The notes: a model not told the origin generated them from the sequence alone. A stretch of 64,000 bases of DNA from Phaseolus vulgaris (GCF_000499845.2 NC_023755.2:31025753-31089752); one strand, 5' to 3'. Numbered from the stretch's first letter, positions 19,789 through 31,639 are shown. Made by a program: numbers and translations.

Positions 19789-22700
19789 TTTCTCCGCTAG
19801 CTGACACGAAGCGAGACAGGGCTGCCATCCGACCTATCAGCTGTTGAACTTCCTTTACCGTAGCTGGGCTCCTCATCGCCAAGATGGCGGCACACTTATC
19901 AGGGTTGGCCTCTATGCCTCTTTCAGTTAAGAGGAATCCCAAAAACTTTCCAGCCTCCACGCCGAAAATGCATTTCTCCGGATTAAGCTTTAATCTGAAC
20001 TTGGCGATCGTCGTGAACAATTCTTCCAAGTCGGCAACGTGCTTGCTCTTTTCCGATGAGGTTACGACCATGTCATCGACGTACGCTTGCACGTTCCTTC
20101 CTAGCATCGGTGCAAGTACTCGATCCATCAGCCTCTGGTACGTGGCCCCCGCGTTCTTCAGCCCAAACGGCATCACCTTGTAGCAGTAGCACGATCTCTC
20201 CGTCATGAAGGCTGTCTTCTCTTCATCCATGGGATGCATCTTGATCTGATTATACCCCGAGAAGGCATCCAGGAAGCTCAGCAACTTACACCCTGCAGCG
20301 CTATCTACCAGGGCGTCTATGCTTGGTAAAGGATACGAATCCTTTGGGCAAGCTTTGTTCAGGTCAGTGAAATCGACGCACATGCGCCATTTCCCGTTAC
20401 TCTTTTTCACCAGCACGACATTTGCCAGCCATTCAGGGTACTGAACTTCCCTGATGTGGCCTGCAGCGAGGAGTTTCTGCGTTTCGTCCCTGATCGCCTG
20501 CCTCCTCTCTTCGTTGAACTTTCTTCTTCTTTGCCGCACTGGTCTTACCAAGTTGTCCATCGCCAGATGATGGCACAGGAAGTCGGGATCGATCCCGGGC
20601 ATGTCCGAAGCGGACCATGCAAACGCGTCCAGATGCCGCTCAATCACCTTGGCGATCTGGTCCTGGAGCTCAACCTCCAGGGATCTTCCCAGCTTGAAGA
20701 TCTTTCCCCCGATTTCTCTCTCGAGCCACTACTCGACGGGTTTTGGTCTGGTTTCTCTGGCGATCACCGCCCTGGCGATTCCCAGCTCTCTCGCTTCCTC
20801 AGGGCGATTCCTTGCCTCTTCCTCCTCCAGACCAGCATTCCCCTCCCCCAGCTCAGCGTCTACCATCTCCACGTCCCTTCCGGCGACCTCTTCTGTTACC
20901 GTCGGTCTGGGCTTCACACCAGGAGGCGGGGTGGTTGTTACGTAACTCACCGATCTCTTGTTTTTCAGGCTATTCTCATAGCACTTCTTCGCTTCCTTCT
21001 GATCGGACTTGATGGTGAAAACCACCCCCTCCATGGACGGCAACTTCACCTTCATGTGCCGGGTCGACGGTATGGCACCTATCCTGTTGAGCGTGGGTCT
21101 TCCCAACAGGATGTTGTATGCTGAAGGAGCGTTTACAACGAGGTATTTGATTTTCTCCGTTCTTGAACCCGCCACATCTGTAAACGTTGTCCTCAACTCT
21201 ATGTACCCCCTGACCTCCACTTGGTCACCAGCGAACCCATACAAACACCCTCCATAGGGCCTCAGCTGGTCAAGGGGCAGCTCCAACTGCGTGAAAGTCG
21301 GCCAGAACATCACATCTGCCGAGCTTCCTTGGTCCACCAGCACCCTGTGGACCTTTCTTCCTGCTGTTATCAACGAAATTACTATGGGATCGTTGTCATG
21401 AGGCACAACATCCCGGAGATCTTGCTTGGTGAATGTAATATCCACTTCTGGCGAGTGGTCTTCAAACATATCCACCGTCATCACAGACCTTGCGTACTTC
21501 CTTCTCTGTGATGCGGTGCATCCACCTCCTGAGAAACCCCCTGCAATGGTGTGGATTTCTCCGTGCGTGGGCATCTCGTGCTGCTGAGCTTCTGCACCTG
21601 CTGGTTGGGAGCTCGACGCGCCCCCCGTTCTTCGGTCCAGTAAATAGTCATTTAGGAACCCGCTCTTTACCAAATCGTCGAGCTGGTATCCTAATGCTAA
21701 GCACGAGTCCACTGTATGGCCAAAGCCCTGGTGAAACTCACACCAGGCGTCTGGCTTTGGTCCCAGCACCTTGTCGCCCACCTTTTCTGGCGCTTTCAAC
21801 CTAGCGGATATGTTGGGAATGGCGATCAGATCCGCCAATCCCATGACAAACTTGTGCTTAGGCGGGCGATTGTATTCCCGGCGTGTTGGTTGCTGGCGCC
21901 CTTGGCCCCTGCCCTTGTTCTTCCTTGGATCATAAGGATGGCGAGTCCTCTGATCCCTCCTGGCCGCCGCTGTCTCCAACACCATCTGTGGCTGGATCCT
22001 CGTCTGGGCGCGTGGCCTAGCGGGAGCCATGCTTCCTCTCTTCTCGGCGACTTTGCTCTCATCGGCGATGTGGGCCACCGCAAGTCGCCTAACCTCAGCA
22101 AACGTGGCGGGGTGTGCCCTGATCAACGCCTCGCAGAATGGTCCCGGCAACACGCCCTTCTTGAATGCATAGACCAACATTTCTTCATCTTTGGCCGGCG
22201 ATCTGACTATCTGCGCCCCAAAGCGATTTAGGTAGTCCCTGAGGGACTCTCCCTGATATTGCCTTATATCAAACAAATCATAAGACACCCTGGGCGGTGC
22301 CTTATTCACAATGTACTGCTCGACGAAAATTTTCGAGAACTGTTGGAAACTGGTTATGTGACCGTTAGGCAGGCTCAATAACCATCCCAGCGCCGTTCCT
22401 TGGAGCGTGCTCACGAACATCTTGCAGTACACGGTGTCTGATCCCCCTGACAGCATCATCTGCGTATGGAACGTGGTGAGATGAGCCTCGGGATCCTCCA
22501 CGCCGGTGAAAACAGCCTTAACCGGGACCACGCTTGCAGGAATAGGCGTGTCGGTAATCGCCTGAACAAAAGGCATAGGAAAAACACGAGGTGGCGACGA
22601 CGGCGCAACCTCTTCAGCAGTAGAACGCCCTTGCTGCTCCTGAAGGGCTTGACGCAGCTCCTCAGTCACCTTGCTAAGCTCATCATTCCTGGCGTGAGAG

Positions 22701-22900
22701 GCGACCAGGTCCTCATGCATTCTCGCCTGCTCTATGCGCGAGGCTTCCACAGTTGCCTGCAACGAACGCATCATCTCTGCCATCTGCGCCATGGTCATGG
22801 CGGCGGCGCCTTCAGCAGCGACGGGCGCAACCGGACTTGAACGATTGCTTCTCATTTTTCTCATGAAACTTGGCGAATCACAGAATGCAGCGAACAACAC
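19778..22900 (-). pseudogene. Gypsy (Tat-like) gag-protease-RT polyprotein, one stop, truncated
   Basis: One frame on the minus strand with a single internal TAG at 20729-20731; the true start may be an internal Met near 22864. In order: a coiled-coil-like head; a retrotransposon gag domain (TTFHTQMMLSGGSD, GWLLSLPNGHITSF, DLFDIRQYQGESLRDYLNRF); a CX2HX4HX4C knuckle (CEFHQGFGHTVDSC); protease (VLVDQGSSADVMFW); and, after the TAG, RT (PEWLANVVLVKKSNGKWRMC, LSFLDAFSGYNQI, MPFGLKNAGATYQRLM, catalytic YVDD). The frame ends just after RT motif region 7 (GRMAALSRFVSASGEK) in LTR sequence. RNase H and integrase are lost. Confidence 0.9.
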
Positions 22901-23257
22901 TTACTTCAGCTACGATCGATTCAGCGATCAATCGGAAAAAACTGCGCGAAACTCTGCAAGAAACTCAAGAATACCTCGAACCTCCAAAGAAACCTGCAAC
23001 TCCACCAGAAACCACCGCTTCTCCCACAGATAACCAAACGAGCGAAGGAACTCAAATTCCACCGAATAGATCGCACGTAAACAGCAGAAAACTTTACTTC
23101 ACCGAACAAAAATCCAAACGAACGGTGGAAAATGCGAAAACACCGAACAAATCTCAAGCTAACAGCAAACTACGGTTGCACCAGCACACAACCACACAGA
23201 AAATCACGAAAACCTCCAAGAACTCACGCCGTGGATGGGAACAGGTTTTACACGGCC
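22901..23257 (-). other. 5' leader of the deleted gypsy element
   Basis: About 360 bp lie between the primer site and gag, with no convincing ORF on the element strand. It is the untranslated leader and probably carries packaging signals. Confidence 0.6.
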
Positions 23258-23271
23258 CCACGGTGGGCGCC
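23258..23271 (-). promoter_or_regulatory. Primer-binding site of the deleted gypsy element
   Basis: GGCGCCCACCGTGG on the minus strand lies just inside the 5' LTR. The same site follows the LTR of the 15-kb element at 40096. Confidence 0.8.
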
Positions 23272-23274
23272 TGA

Positions 23275-24088
23275 TGATCCTACCTGTTGACCAGAACGTT
23301 GGAACCTGCCTCGTCAAAGGATCGACTCGTGCACCGCTTCGAACCTTCGTCCTTCTTCAAGATCCACCTCAAGAACCTGCAAAAGAACAGAGCGGCGCCG
23401 CTGCGGCCGATCGCATTCCAACGCCCAAGTCAGTGACCGAACCACCAAATGCTAAGAGCAAGAACACTCAAGAAATCTCAAGGAACCGTGCAATGTTCTC
23501 TCTCATAGTAAGCTCTAGAATTCGCAAGCGTAAAGAGTATAATCTGAACGTGCGTACCTCAGAAAGTTCGTTGAGAACTCTTATATACCTGGTCACTTTC
23601 TCTCTCCTGGCAGTTACAGACCTGGACACGTGGCTCGCATCCAGTCGTACACGTGCCATCATCTGGAGCCTCCTTGACTTGGGCGCTGCTTCTGACTCTC
23701 TTTTTGGCTAAGTTATTTATGCATGGTACTGCCCAGTGCATAGCTAACTTGGGAGTGCAATCTCTACTGGAACTGGCGAGCTAGGGTGCTCTCGTACACC
23801 TTCCCTGTGGTCTCGCCGGCCGCCTTCATAATCTGCACCACTTTCATCTCTGGCGATGTGCTTGCTCTGGTGATCTCCAATCGCTTGGTCGCCTGAGTTT
23901 ACATCTGGCGACTTCACCTTCTACTAGGCGATCGCCTGGTATGCTGGAGATCAGAACACACCAACTTAATAACTGGCGACTTCACGAGCCCCCCGACTTC
24001 CTCCCCTTCTGTCAACCTGGCGCCTTGTCAACACGCCTACACTGTAGCTTGGTGCCACGTCATCACTTCCGACTACTAGGACGGTACA
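23275..24088 (-). repeat. 5' LTR (complete, 814 bp) of the deleted gypsy element
   Basis: On the minus strand it starts TGTACCG and ends GGATCA. It is of the same family as the solo LTRs at 45640-46608 and 59159-60351, which share the TGATCCTGCC-type inner end and CGGTACA outer end. Confidence 0.9.
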
Positions 24089-24093
24089 AGTTT

Positions 24094-25244
24094 CAACTTT
24101 TTTTTTATCGACAATGAATAAATTAAATTAAAAGGGACACTTCAAGAATGTTTCAACCCTTATACATCACTCGTCACCACCTATGTAACTCACCAAGATA
24201 TTCAGCCAGCACAAATGACTACTTTGGTTTTAGCTAAAAGAAAAACAAAAATGGTAGATAAGTCAAAGATCCACCTTTATCAGCGTCTTCCGCCCCTATT
24301 TGGGCAGCACCACACTTCCTATCTTGTATACCTAGGCTCCACTTCTCAGCTTCTACTATGCAGCATTATATGCAGGCAAAGAGCACCACTAAGATGCATA
24401 ACACGTGGCTCCAGTTATACCTAAACCATATAATGATGTTTACACAAAACAAGCGCTGCCACATTGGATATTAGTCTAAACCAGTACCAAAAAACTTAGC
24501 CTAACTCCTGTATAGCAACAACTGGCATCAAACTGCAGAAAAAACCATACCTGACGCCCATGATTTCTTAAGTTTCCTTCTGAATCCAATAACCAAGGCC
24601 TTCTGTGTGGCTCATGACAACAACATTAGTTGACTCCCCTTAGCTGCATCATAGTAACCTGAAAAGGTGAAAACTAGCAAACTTGCACCACAAGGATACC
24701 AGAACCAGCTAACATATGTTCTGCATTATACAAATCTGCACATCTACTTCCATTTAGTTTTCTACCATCAATACTTCGAAAGATGCTTCCCATTTATTTC
24801 CGCTCTCTCAACGCATCTTCTGTTGCACATGGTTAGCTCGGTATGCTATATAAGAGTTCCGGATAACTTCACAAATAAAAGGCATTGCCCCCTCTTTGAA
24901 AAATCATGTTCTGCTACTCCATGATAGCTTAACCCCTAACTTGGAGTTCTTAAAACATTAACACTGGCGCAAACCCGCTCCCAAGAATTCTCCAAGAAAA
25001 TGTTGCCCCCTAGCAGCAGCTGTTTTGTGTTGAAGAACCACATTACACACCCTTAGACGAGTATAAATTATCTATTGCCAAGAAAAAAAAAAGTCCACCA
25101 AACCAACATCTGCTACACCTAGCACACTCTGCTACTTCTTCCGGTGCCTTCATTATTATGATTTCTTCCAAGGAATTCAGGCCATACTCACATATACAGA
25201 CCAACAGAAGCAACAAAGGGGACCCTTCCACCTTTGTCCCTCTC
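24094..25244 (-). mobile_element. 5'-truncated LINE, 3' UTR part only
   Basis: It starts on the plus strand with a T run (24098-24106), i.e. a poly(A) tail on the minus strand. An AAATTAAAAGGGACACTTCA-like segment follows that is shared with the LINE 3' UTR at 61821-61860. AAGTTCCAACTT at 25245-25256 matches the left flank (19065-19070 plus 24094-24099) with one difference. This is a 12-bp LINE-type TSD that was later split by the gypsy insertion. No coding part remains. Confidence 0.7.
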
Positions 25245-26102
25245 AAGTTCCAACTTAACAATGTAAACTACCTACCCAGAAAAAGGGCAGACGTGCAACT
25301 AGGCTAAGAGACTTGAATGTTAGTTGTAGTGCTGATCAAAGATTGCCCATCGAGTTCGATATGAATACGAGAATTTTTTTTTGGGAGAGCATAACACAAA
25401 AGTCACTAGCTGTGTGGCCTTACTTGGTAGAAGTAAGGTTAGTATTCTTATAAGAAGATTACACATCCGAAGAAACTCGGGTCATAGCTGAGAAGATTGT
25501 AAGTAACTCATGACATAAATTATTTTGACATATTTTAATGAAAGTTGACTTTGGTGTTGAAATTTGCATTAAAATGTTTGTTTTGTAGGATGATTTGGTG
25601 GAGCAAAGCTCTCAGGAATCATTCGCTACGCAAGGACCTGAAGACATATTAGTAGTTGTCATTAGTCGTCCAAAGCATTTAGGACGTGTTCGTGGTACTG
25701 GATGAGGGATGGGCATTAGGCAATTCTTTAGCACTCTATCTTGACAAGTTACTTTATCACAACTTAGTGAGTCTACAAAAAACTTCTAAAAAATATGAGT
25801 TTAAGAATGAAATATTCCCCACATTGAGGGATAATTTGTTGTAAAAAATGTGAGCAGAGCTAGTATCCATGGGAGTGTTAATTTAGCCTCCTACTGCCCC
25901 TTCACCGCCATAAGTTTCCCTTCTTGTTAGCATAAAGGTAAATTGTCCTACTGTTGAAGAATCACGGTATGGTGGTGTTGATATCCCTGTTGACTTGGAA
26001 TTGTATGTTGATGATCCTCCCCAACATTTGGTGGGCTTAGGTAAATTTTATTCCAATTATATTTTTTGGTTTATATTTTATTTATTCTCATGTATTTAAG
26101 TG
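25245..26102 (+). pseudogene. CACTA/En-Spm-type transposase fragment (copy B, first part)
   Basis: Unit B resumes here. The plus strand carries the RLRDL...VLVVVLIKDCPSSSI-type degenerate copy of the 17.5-kb segment. Then, near 25590-25740, it has a stretch reading DDLVEQSSQESFATQGPEDI and RPKHLGRVRGTG, a conserved part of plant Transposase_24 proteins. GGVDIPVDLELYVDDPPQHLVGLG lies near 25970-26040. Stops and frameshifts are frequent. A short copia element interrupts it at 26103, and the frame goes on at 28607. Confidence 0.65.
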
Positions 26103-26486
26103 TGATGGGAAAAACGCACGCGGAAACAACACACATAATCACAAATAAACTGTAGAAAAATAAACAACACATGATTTAACGTGGTTCGGTCGCCAACTGC
26201 AACCTACATCCACACGGGCAACTATTAGGTTTTCATTATATTATGTTGCACACCAATTACAAGTACAATGATCTCTTTAAATAAAGATAAATATAGATAA
26301 TAAAGGGACACAATGATTAAGGTCACTCACTAAAACATGGTGTCTACTCAGCCTAACCCAATTGGTCCTGTCTCCATACCCAACAATCTCCCACTTGAAG
26401 TCACGGAACAATGTTCACCTGTGCTTCAACTGTGTACATGGTGTCTTGTCAGCCCAACCCAATTGGTCTTGACTTCATACCCAACA
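26103..26486 (-). repeat. 3' LTR of the short copia element
   Basis: It is the same length as 28223-28606. It contains an internal duplication of a segment with CACTTGAAGTCA and CAATGTTCACCTG that is present in both LTRs. Confidence 0.88.
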
Positions 26487-28206
26487 ATCTCCCACTTAAA
26501 GTCACAGAACAATGTTCACCTGCGCTTCAACTTTGTACATGTACTTCTGTAATCTGTCGATGGAACTCAATGTTCCACATCTAGTTGCCACCAGCCTTCT
26601 TAATCATTTTGAAGACTTTGTTAAAACTCCCCTGAGTTTAACACGTCAGTCACTGACCCGTTCTCTATTCCTACCGGCTCCCACTTACAGGAACTGCCGG
26701 ATCCTGGAACAACCTGAGAACAAACACTCTCCATATTCAACAAGAAGAAGTTTCAACCGCTGGAATACTGGTTCTCCTAACCCACTGTCATCTAGGAATC
26801 TCAGCTGAAGCACAACCCGTGCTCCCACTGCAACAAGTACCTCTGACTGGTCTACCTGAACCTTTCCATGCTCGTTCATCCTGAATCTGACCTGTGGCTC
26901 TGGGTTTCTCTCTTGTAAAGACAACCCTCTTCTGCCCACGAGATTCTGTGAACCGGACTTTGTTTATCTTCTGAATTGGGATGGTCACTCCCTCAGACAC
27001 GGTAATCCGACCATATACAACTAACCTCTCTTTCTTTCGCAGGCCATGACAAGATTTCCCTTGACGACATTCCACTGCTGATTTCCGAACTTCACTTCAT
27101 GTCCCTGTTCGTCCAATTGCCTAACAGAAATCAAACTTTTCCTCAAGCTTGGAACAACTCTGACATCCTTCAAAGTCCATAAACCAACTGGTGTCTTCAA
27201 CACTATGTCATCCATGCCCGTAACATCAAGAGTTTTGTTGTCCGCTAGTCTTACCTTTCCAAAGTCTCCAATAACTAGATTCTGCAATGCTTCAGAATCC
27301 ATGACCCAGGAATCCACACTGTTATCCGCGCAACAGACTAAAAAGTCCTCGTCCGCGAAGTCTTCTACAATGTTGACTTATTTATCATTTGGACATTGAT
27401 TCCTTAAATGCCCCACCTCCTTGCAGTTGCAACATGTTACACTTGAGCAATCCCGAGTCTTTGACTAACTCCTTCTTTTGTTCTTGCTCCCACTATCTCT
27501 TATATTTCTCTTACCTCTTATGACATATAGCGATTCACTAGATAATTCCCTAGAACTCCTTCTTCGGACATCCTCGCCAAGAATGAAATCACGAATCTTC
27601 TCAAAAGTGAATCCATTGGATCCCGCTGAACTAGTAACTGCTATAACCGTTCCGGACCAACTGTCAGGCAAAGACAATAACAGTAGTAAAGCTTGAACTT
27701 CATTATCGAATTTAATGTCAACTAACATAAGTCTGGCTAAGATCATATTGATGTGCTCAGTAACTGAACTCGCAAATCCTCAATTTTCATTTTCTACCAA
27801 CTAAAATTTGTACCATCGAATTTTTAATTCGGAACTTCCCGTCTTCTGCCATCTAAAAATGACTAGTCGAGATACTTGGTACAACTAATTTCAGATCTTG
27901 GCAATCCTTTTTTTTTAAAATCAAGATCACAAAAATTTCACCACCAAAATCACTCACCAACAGACCTGGTCGCAGTCCCCACTGCACTGGCGATCCGCAC
28001 CACCACCGTCGCTGGTCACCGCTGTTGTGAAGCAGATCTGGGAAACCCTGAGCCTTAGGACGCTGCTGCAGCCTCTTAAACCCTAGCTTTGGGATGTTGT
28101 TGCCGCCTCTGCGAAACCCTAACTTTGAGACGCTACTGCAGCCGCAATTTTCACATCTCGTCGATTAATTACTGCTGATCGGATCTCTAGTGTGTAAACG
28201 AACCAA
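26487..28206 (-). pseudogene. Remnant gag and protease of the short copia element
   Basis: Minus-strand pieces in order: a gag part (27746-27465; LMLVDIKFDNEVQALLLLLS, LPDSWS, then DFILGEDVRRRSS), and a protease part (27317-27021; WVMDSEALQNLVIGDFGKVRLAD, LKDVRVVPSLRKSLISVRQL) in which the catalytic DSG is replaced by DSE with a deletion right after it. A distal stretch (26939-26685; FLDDSGLGEPVFQRLKLLL) has no known function. Frameshifts separate them. The loss of the protease active site rules out function in cis. Confidence 0.75.
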
Positions 28207-28222
28207 GGCTCTTGATACCACT
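28207..28222 (-). promoter_or_regulatory. Primer-binding site of the short copia element
   Basis: AGTGGTATCAAGAGCC on the minus strand directly follows the 5' LTR. It is the same site as in the copia fragment at 1528-1543. Confidence 0.8.
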
Positions 28223-28606
28223 TGATGGGAAAAACGCACGCAGAAACAACACACATAATCACAAATCAACTATAGAAAAATAAACAACACATGATTTAAC
28301 GTGGTTCGGTCGCCAACTGCAACCTACATCCACACGGGCAACTATTAGGTTTTCATTATATCATGTTGCACACCAATTACAAGTACAATGATCTCTTTAA
28401 ATAAAGATAAATAGAGATAATAAAGGGACACAATGATTAAGCTCACTCACTAAAACATGGTGTCTACTCAGCCCAACCCAATTTGTCCTGGCTTCATACC
28501 CAACAATCTCCCACTTGAAGTCATGAAACAATGTTCACCTGCGCTTCAACTGTGTACATGGTGTCTTGTCAGCCCAACCCAATTGGTCTTGACTTCATAC
28601 CCAACA
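28223..28606 (-). repeat. 5' LTR of the short copia element
   Basis: This 384-bp copy starts TGATGGGAAAAACGCACGC on the plus strand and ends ACCCAACA. It matches 26103-26486 with few differences. Confidence 0.88.
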
Positions 28607-29200
28607 ATGTGGTCTTAAGTAAAATCTATATGTTAATTAGGATCGATCATCCACCACCGAACGATTAAGGATGATATGATACGAATGGTGGTTGTAGATG
28701 TTCAAGATTCTTCTGCTCGAGTTCATGTACCCACTGCGGAGGTTCAAATAGTAGGACATATAGTAGGATAGTCCCAGGGAATTTTATCATTTAACCAACT
28801 AGATTGATAAATCTGATTGTAGTACGAGTTGTTTTTAATACTTTAGGTAATTATGTATTTATCCTTTTTAATATCTCCAAACGAGTTATATATTATATAC
28901 TAATTTTATTTAAATTTAAAATGAGTCTAAAAATTTAAAAGTTGTCAACCCTCAAGAATCATAAATGTCTTTTATCCAATAACTTGGTTTAGTGGTAGTG
29001 ACAATGGGGAAGCAAATTGTCCAATTAGATATTCCTTTTGATGTTACAGATAGGGTCATAGCATCCCTTTTTTATATGCCATAAGGATATTAGTGAGATT
29101 GATATTGGTACTGATCAACTATCTATATTAATTCTACAACTTTGGTTGTTGTAAATATAGTTTCATTAACCTTAAAAATAGTTTAACATATTCATACTTT
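28607..29200 (+). pseudogene. CACTA/En-Spm-type transposase fragment (copy B, second part)
   Basis: The transposase-like frame broken at 26102 picks up here (TIKDDMIRMVVVDVQDSSARVHVPTAEVQ near 28665-28755), then decays into AT-rich sequence. It is a relic without an intact ORF. Confidence 0.5.
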
Positions 29201-29214
29201 AACTTTAGCATTAT

Positions 29215-29770
29215 TTTTTGCAATGTTCAAGGTATTTATCACCTCTACAAAGAAAAAAATGCTTGTATTTATGGGTTTTTTTGACCCAATTGTCATTTAG
29301 AGTGTAGGAAATAAAGCGAGTGAAGTGTAAACATACTTAAAAGAGACATTTCAAAATGCAAGCAAAGAAGTGTATTTAGCACCTTCTTATAGTTCTCTTA
29401 TGTTCATTGCATAAGAAAACTAACACGACAATCAAACATTTACTAGACGTGTAAGTTTTTTCTTATATTATACTTTATACCTTAATGATTAATATGAATT
29501 AACGAATGTTTACTTTTTATAGGGCTCATTCGAGATTGTAAGGTCTTCCACATGTAGCTAGGAAGAAGATACAATTAATTGCATCTAATGTAACTTATTT
29601 GTCTCACCACTATTTAATTATGATATAAAATATATCTTATATTAATATTTTAATTTGCAGTGTTCACGTCAATCAGGAAGCTATGAGTGTGGATATTATG
29701 TGATGAAGCACATGCACACAATCATATATGCAAACATTACCGACTCATGGAGAGAGGTAATAAAAAATGT
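29215..29770 (+). pseudogene. Ulp1-like cysteine protease (C48) relic of a CACTA-type element
   Basis: Two plus-strand stretches recall plant transposon-borne Ulp1 proteases. One, near 29270-29400, reads like the YGFYDPIVIQSVGNKASE region followed by LKETFQNASKEVYLAPYSYSS. The other, near 29663-29757, reads CSRQSGSYECGYYVMKHMHTI and contains the ECGYYV motif with the catalytic Cys. Stops and AT-rich interruptions separate them. Such Ulp1 domains are common beside plant CACTA/En-Spm transposases, in line with the transposase relic upstream. The peptidase would cleave SUMO-like conjugates in family members; here it is dead. Confidence 0.6.
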
Positions 29771-30329
29771 ACTCAAATACCTTAATTACTTAATTATGAA
29801 TTTCACTTTTTATTAATTAAGTTAATTTATATATAGTTATTCAACGATTCATCACCATTGAAGGATAAAAATATAGAAGACATTAGAATGCACTGAACTT
29901 TCTTTTTAAGTGTTTACGATAAGATATAAAATTCGTTAGTTTATTTAAATATACAATGAATGTTATATTTATCGTTTTTGTACAATGTTTATTAGATATA
30001 ATTGAATTATCGATGAATGAGTTTGTTTGGAAATTGTATGCAATTTTTTGGATAACATTGATATGTAGGTGATTACTATTAATGAATGAGGGGAAATTGA
30101 TCAATGAATGGGTTTGTCTGAAAATTGTATGTAGTTGTCTGGATTACATTGATATGCAGGTAATTGTTATTAATGAATGAAGAAAAGTTTATCAATGATT
30201 GATTTTATAAGAAATTGTATGTTATTGTTTGGATAACATTGATATGCAGGTGATTCTTATTAATAAATAAAAGGAAAATTGATAAAGCAAACGTATTTAA
30301 AAAAAACTTAATATTTCGATTATTGTAAT
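29771..30329. other. AT-rich relic, no gene
   Basis: A short segment around GATTACTATTAATGAATGA is repeated three times at about 30070-30265, each followed by a GGATAACATTGATATGCAGG-like stretch. This is a degenerate tandem repeat of about 90 bp. No ORF is supported. Confidence 0.6.
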
Positions 30330-30628
30330 ATATGACATAAAAAATCTAATTTGATGAGTGGCAGAAATATTTGTCATAGACAATCACTTACTATGACGGT
30401 TTTGATGAAAACCATCATGGTAAGTCATATTTTTTATAATTGTTCTAGAAATACCAAACATATATAAAAAGTTTCGTTTGAACATACTATAAAAAATATT
30501 TTGCACATTTTATGACAATTTATATACAACAATCATAGTAAGTCAACCTACTATGACAATTTTTCAACTAACATAAGTGCAAAGTTCTTATATCACCATC
30601 AGAATCGTCACAGAAATATTGTGTATAG
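30330..30628. repeat. CACTA-type terminus with subterminal repeats
   Basis: The end at 30628 reads, on the minus strand, CACTATACACAATATTTCTG, a CACTA-type terminal repeat. Inside lie direct and inverted copies of a TACTATGAC/TACCATGATGG motif (near 30390, 30410, 30535 and 30550), as usual for subterminal transposase-binding repeats. The opposite terminus is not identified. Confidence 0.55.
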
Positions 30629-31150
30629 TGATTATTGATAAATATGATTATTGATAGTGAGTATGTGTTAGTAGCTTTATCTTTATTTATAAATCCAAAA
30701 ATAATAAGTATATTTAATTAATGCATATGTCTTATCAAATAAGATTATTACTAAAATTATTATGTATTTGTGTATTAATATATCATCCAAATGAGAACAT
30801 TAGTATGTATAGAATTAATGCTTGTTTTTTTTTTTTGTTTTAGTTTGCATTGTATGTTTAATTTATGACTCAAAAGTATTAATGTTAAGCATGTGTCAAT
30901 TGCAGGTATTTGTTCATGTATCTCTATATTTGCATGATATGTTTGTTTCAGTCTTTAATGAGTTGAATTTCTTTTTGGAGTAAACAAGTTCAATTTCACT
31001 TATATGTGTTGGATCTTGATTTGGCTTTTCAAGTTGAAAAATTTGTTGCTATTACTGATGCTAGTAACAATGAAGAGAAAGTTCATTATAAGACTTAGAA
31101 AAAGTCAAACAAACTTAGCCTAATGTTTATGTAAATGAACATAAGTAACA
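30629..31150. repeat. Third copy of the transposon-derived unit
   Basis: 30840-31146 matches 17165-17475 and 18690-19065. 30640-30830 matches 61320-61470. The transposase-like peptide near 31015-31090 is the same as in units A and B. No intact ORF. Confidence 0.65.
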
Positions 31151-31639
31151 TTACTCTTCCAAAAACACTAAAATATGGGGATCCTAGCTTTGTTGATTAT
31201 ATTAGTCTTTTCCTTTTGAGACAAAGACACTCACATATTTGCATTATCCTTTAGAGCATCAACACATTTTTATTGTATCAAGATCGTCTTCATCTTAATT
31301 CTTCGTAATCCAAAGTCGTTCTCCTAGTTCTCGATGTCATATTTTCAACTTCTTTGACTTTCTTTTTCTTTTTCCTACAAATGTAAATTATTGAGTTCTT
31401 AACAATAATATATAACAAGAATAATATTGAAAGAAATGAGTACATAATTATTGAACTGAAAAACCAGAAAGACGTGAATGTTTTATGAGATGGTGACTCA
31501 TAAGCATTATATAATTATTGAATTGAAAAACTAGAAAGACGTGATGTGATCAATGATAGTGCTAGGACAAATTTGTAGCATGGGAAAAGATGGCAAGCGA
31601 TGATGTTGGGAAAAGGGTGTGAAGTTAATATCCAACCCC
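31151..31639. other. 3' flank of the HCT gene
   Basis: Non-coding. ATAATTATTGAACTGAAAAA occurs twice (31444 and 31511) as a diverged tandem repeat of about 67 bp. The gene's poly(A) site should lie here; no precise signal is claimed. Confidence 0.5.

Larger units (their letters stand above)
19071..24088 (-). mobile_element. Deleted Tat-like Ty3/gypsy retrotransposon, 5.0 kb
   Basis: On the minus strand the order is 5' LTR (24088-23275), primer site (TGGCGCCCACCGTG), gag, protease and reverse transcriptase. It then jumps directly into the 3' LTR (19788-19071). RNase H, integrase, 3' UTR and the first about 96 bp of the 3' LTR are missing. Gag-PR-RT order and the primer site identify Ty3/gypsy of the Tat type. 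The AGTTT duplication fixes the boundaries. The two LTRs differ at roughly 13 of 718 positions by eye, so the insertion is fairly young. It is not autonomous. Confidence 0.9.
26103..28606 (-). mobile_element. Short, internally deleted copia element with 384-bp LTRs
   Basis: The LTRs at 26103-26486 and 28223-28606 are both 384 bp and nearly identical. The primer site AGTGGTATCAAGAGCC (minus, 28207-28222) and a polypurine AGTGGGAGAT (26487 side) give minus orientation. The flanks AAGTG (26098-26102) and ATGTG (28607-28611) are a near-match TSD. The 1.7-kb inside has gag and protease pieces plus an unrelated C-terminal stretch; integrase, RT and RNase H are missing. It was probably mobilised in trans. 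Confidence 0.85.

Noticed and set aside
20456..21124. 222-codon plus-strand ORF opposite the gypsy polyprotein
   Set aside because: It mirrors the minus-strand RT/protease coding sequence and has no recognisable domain.
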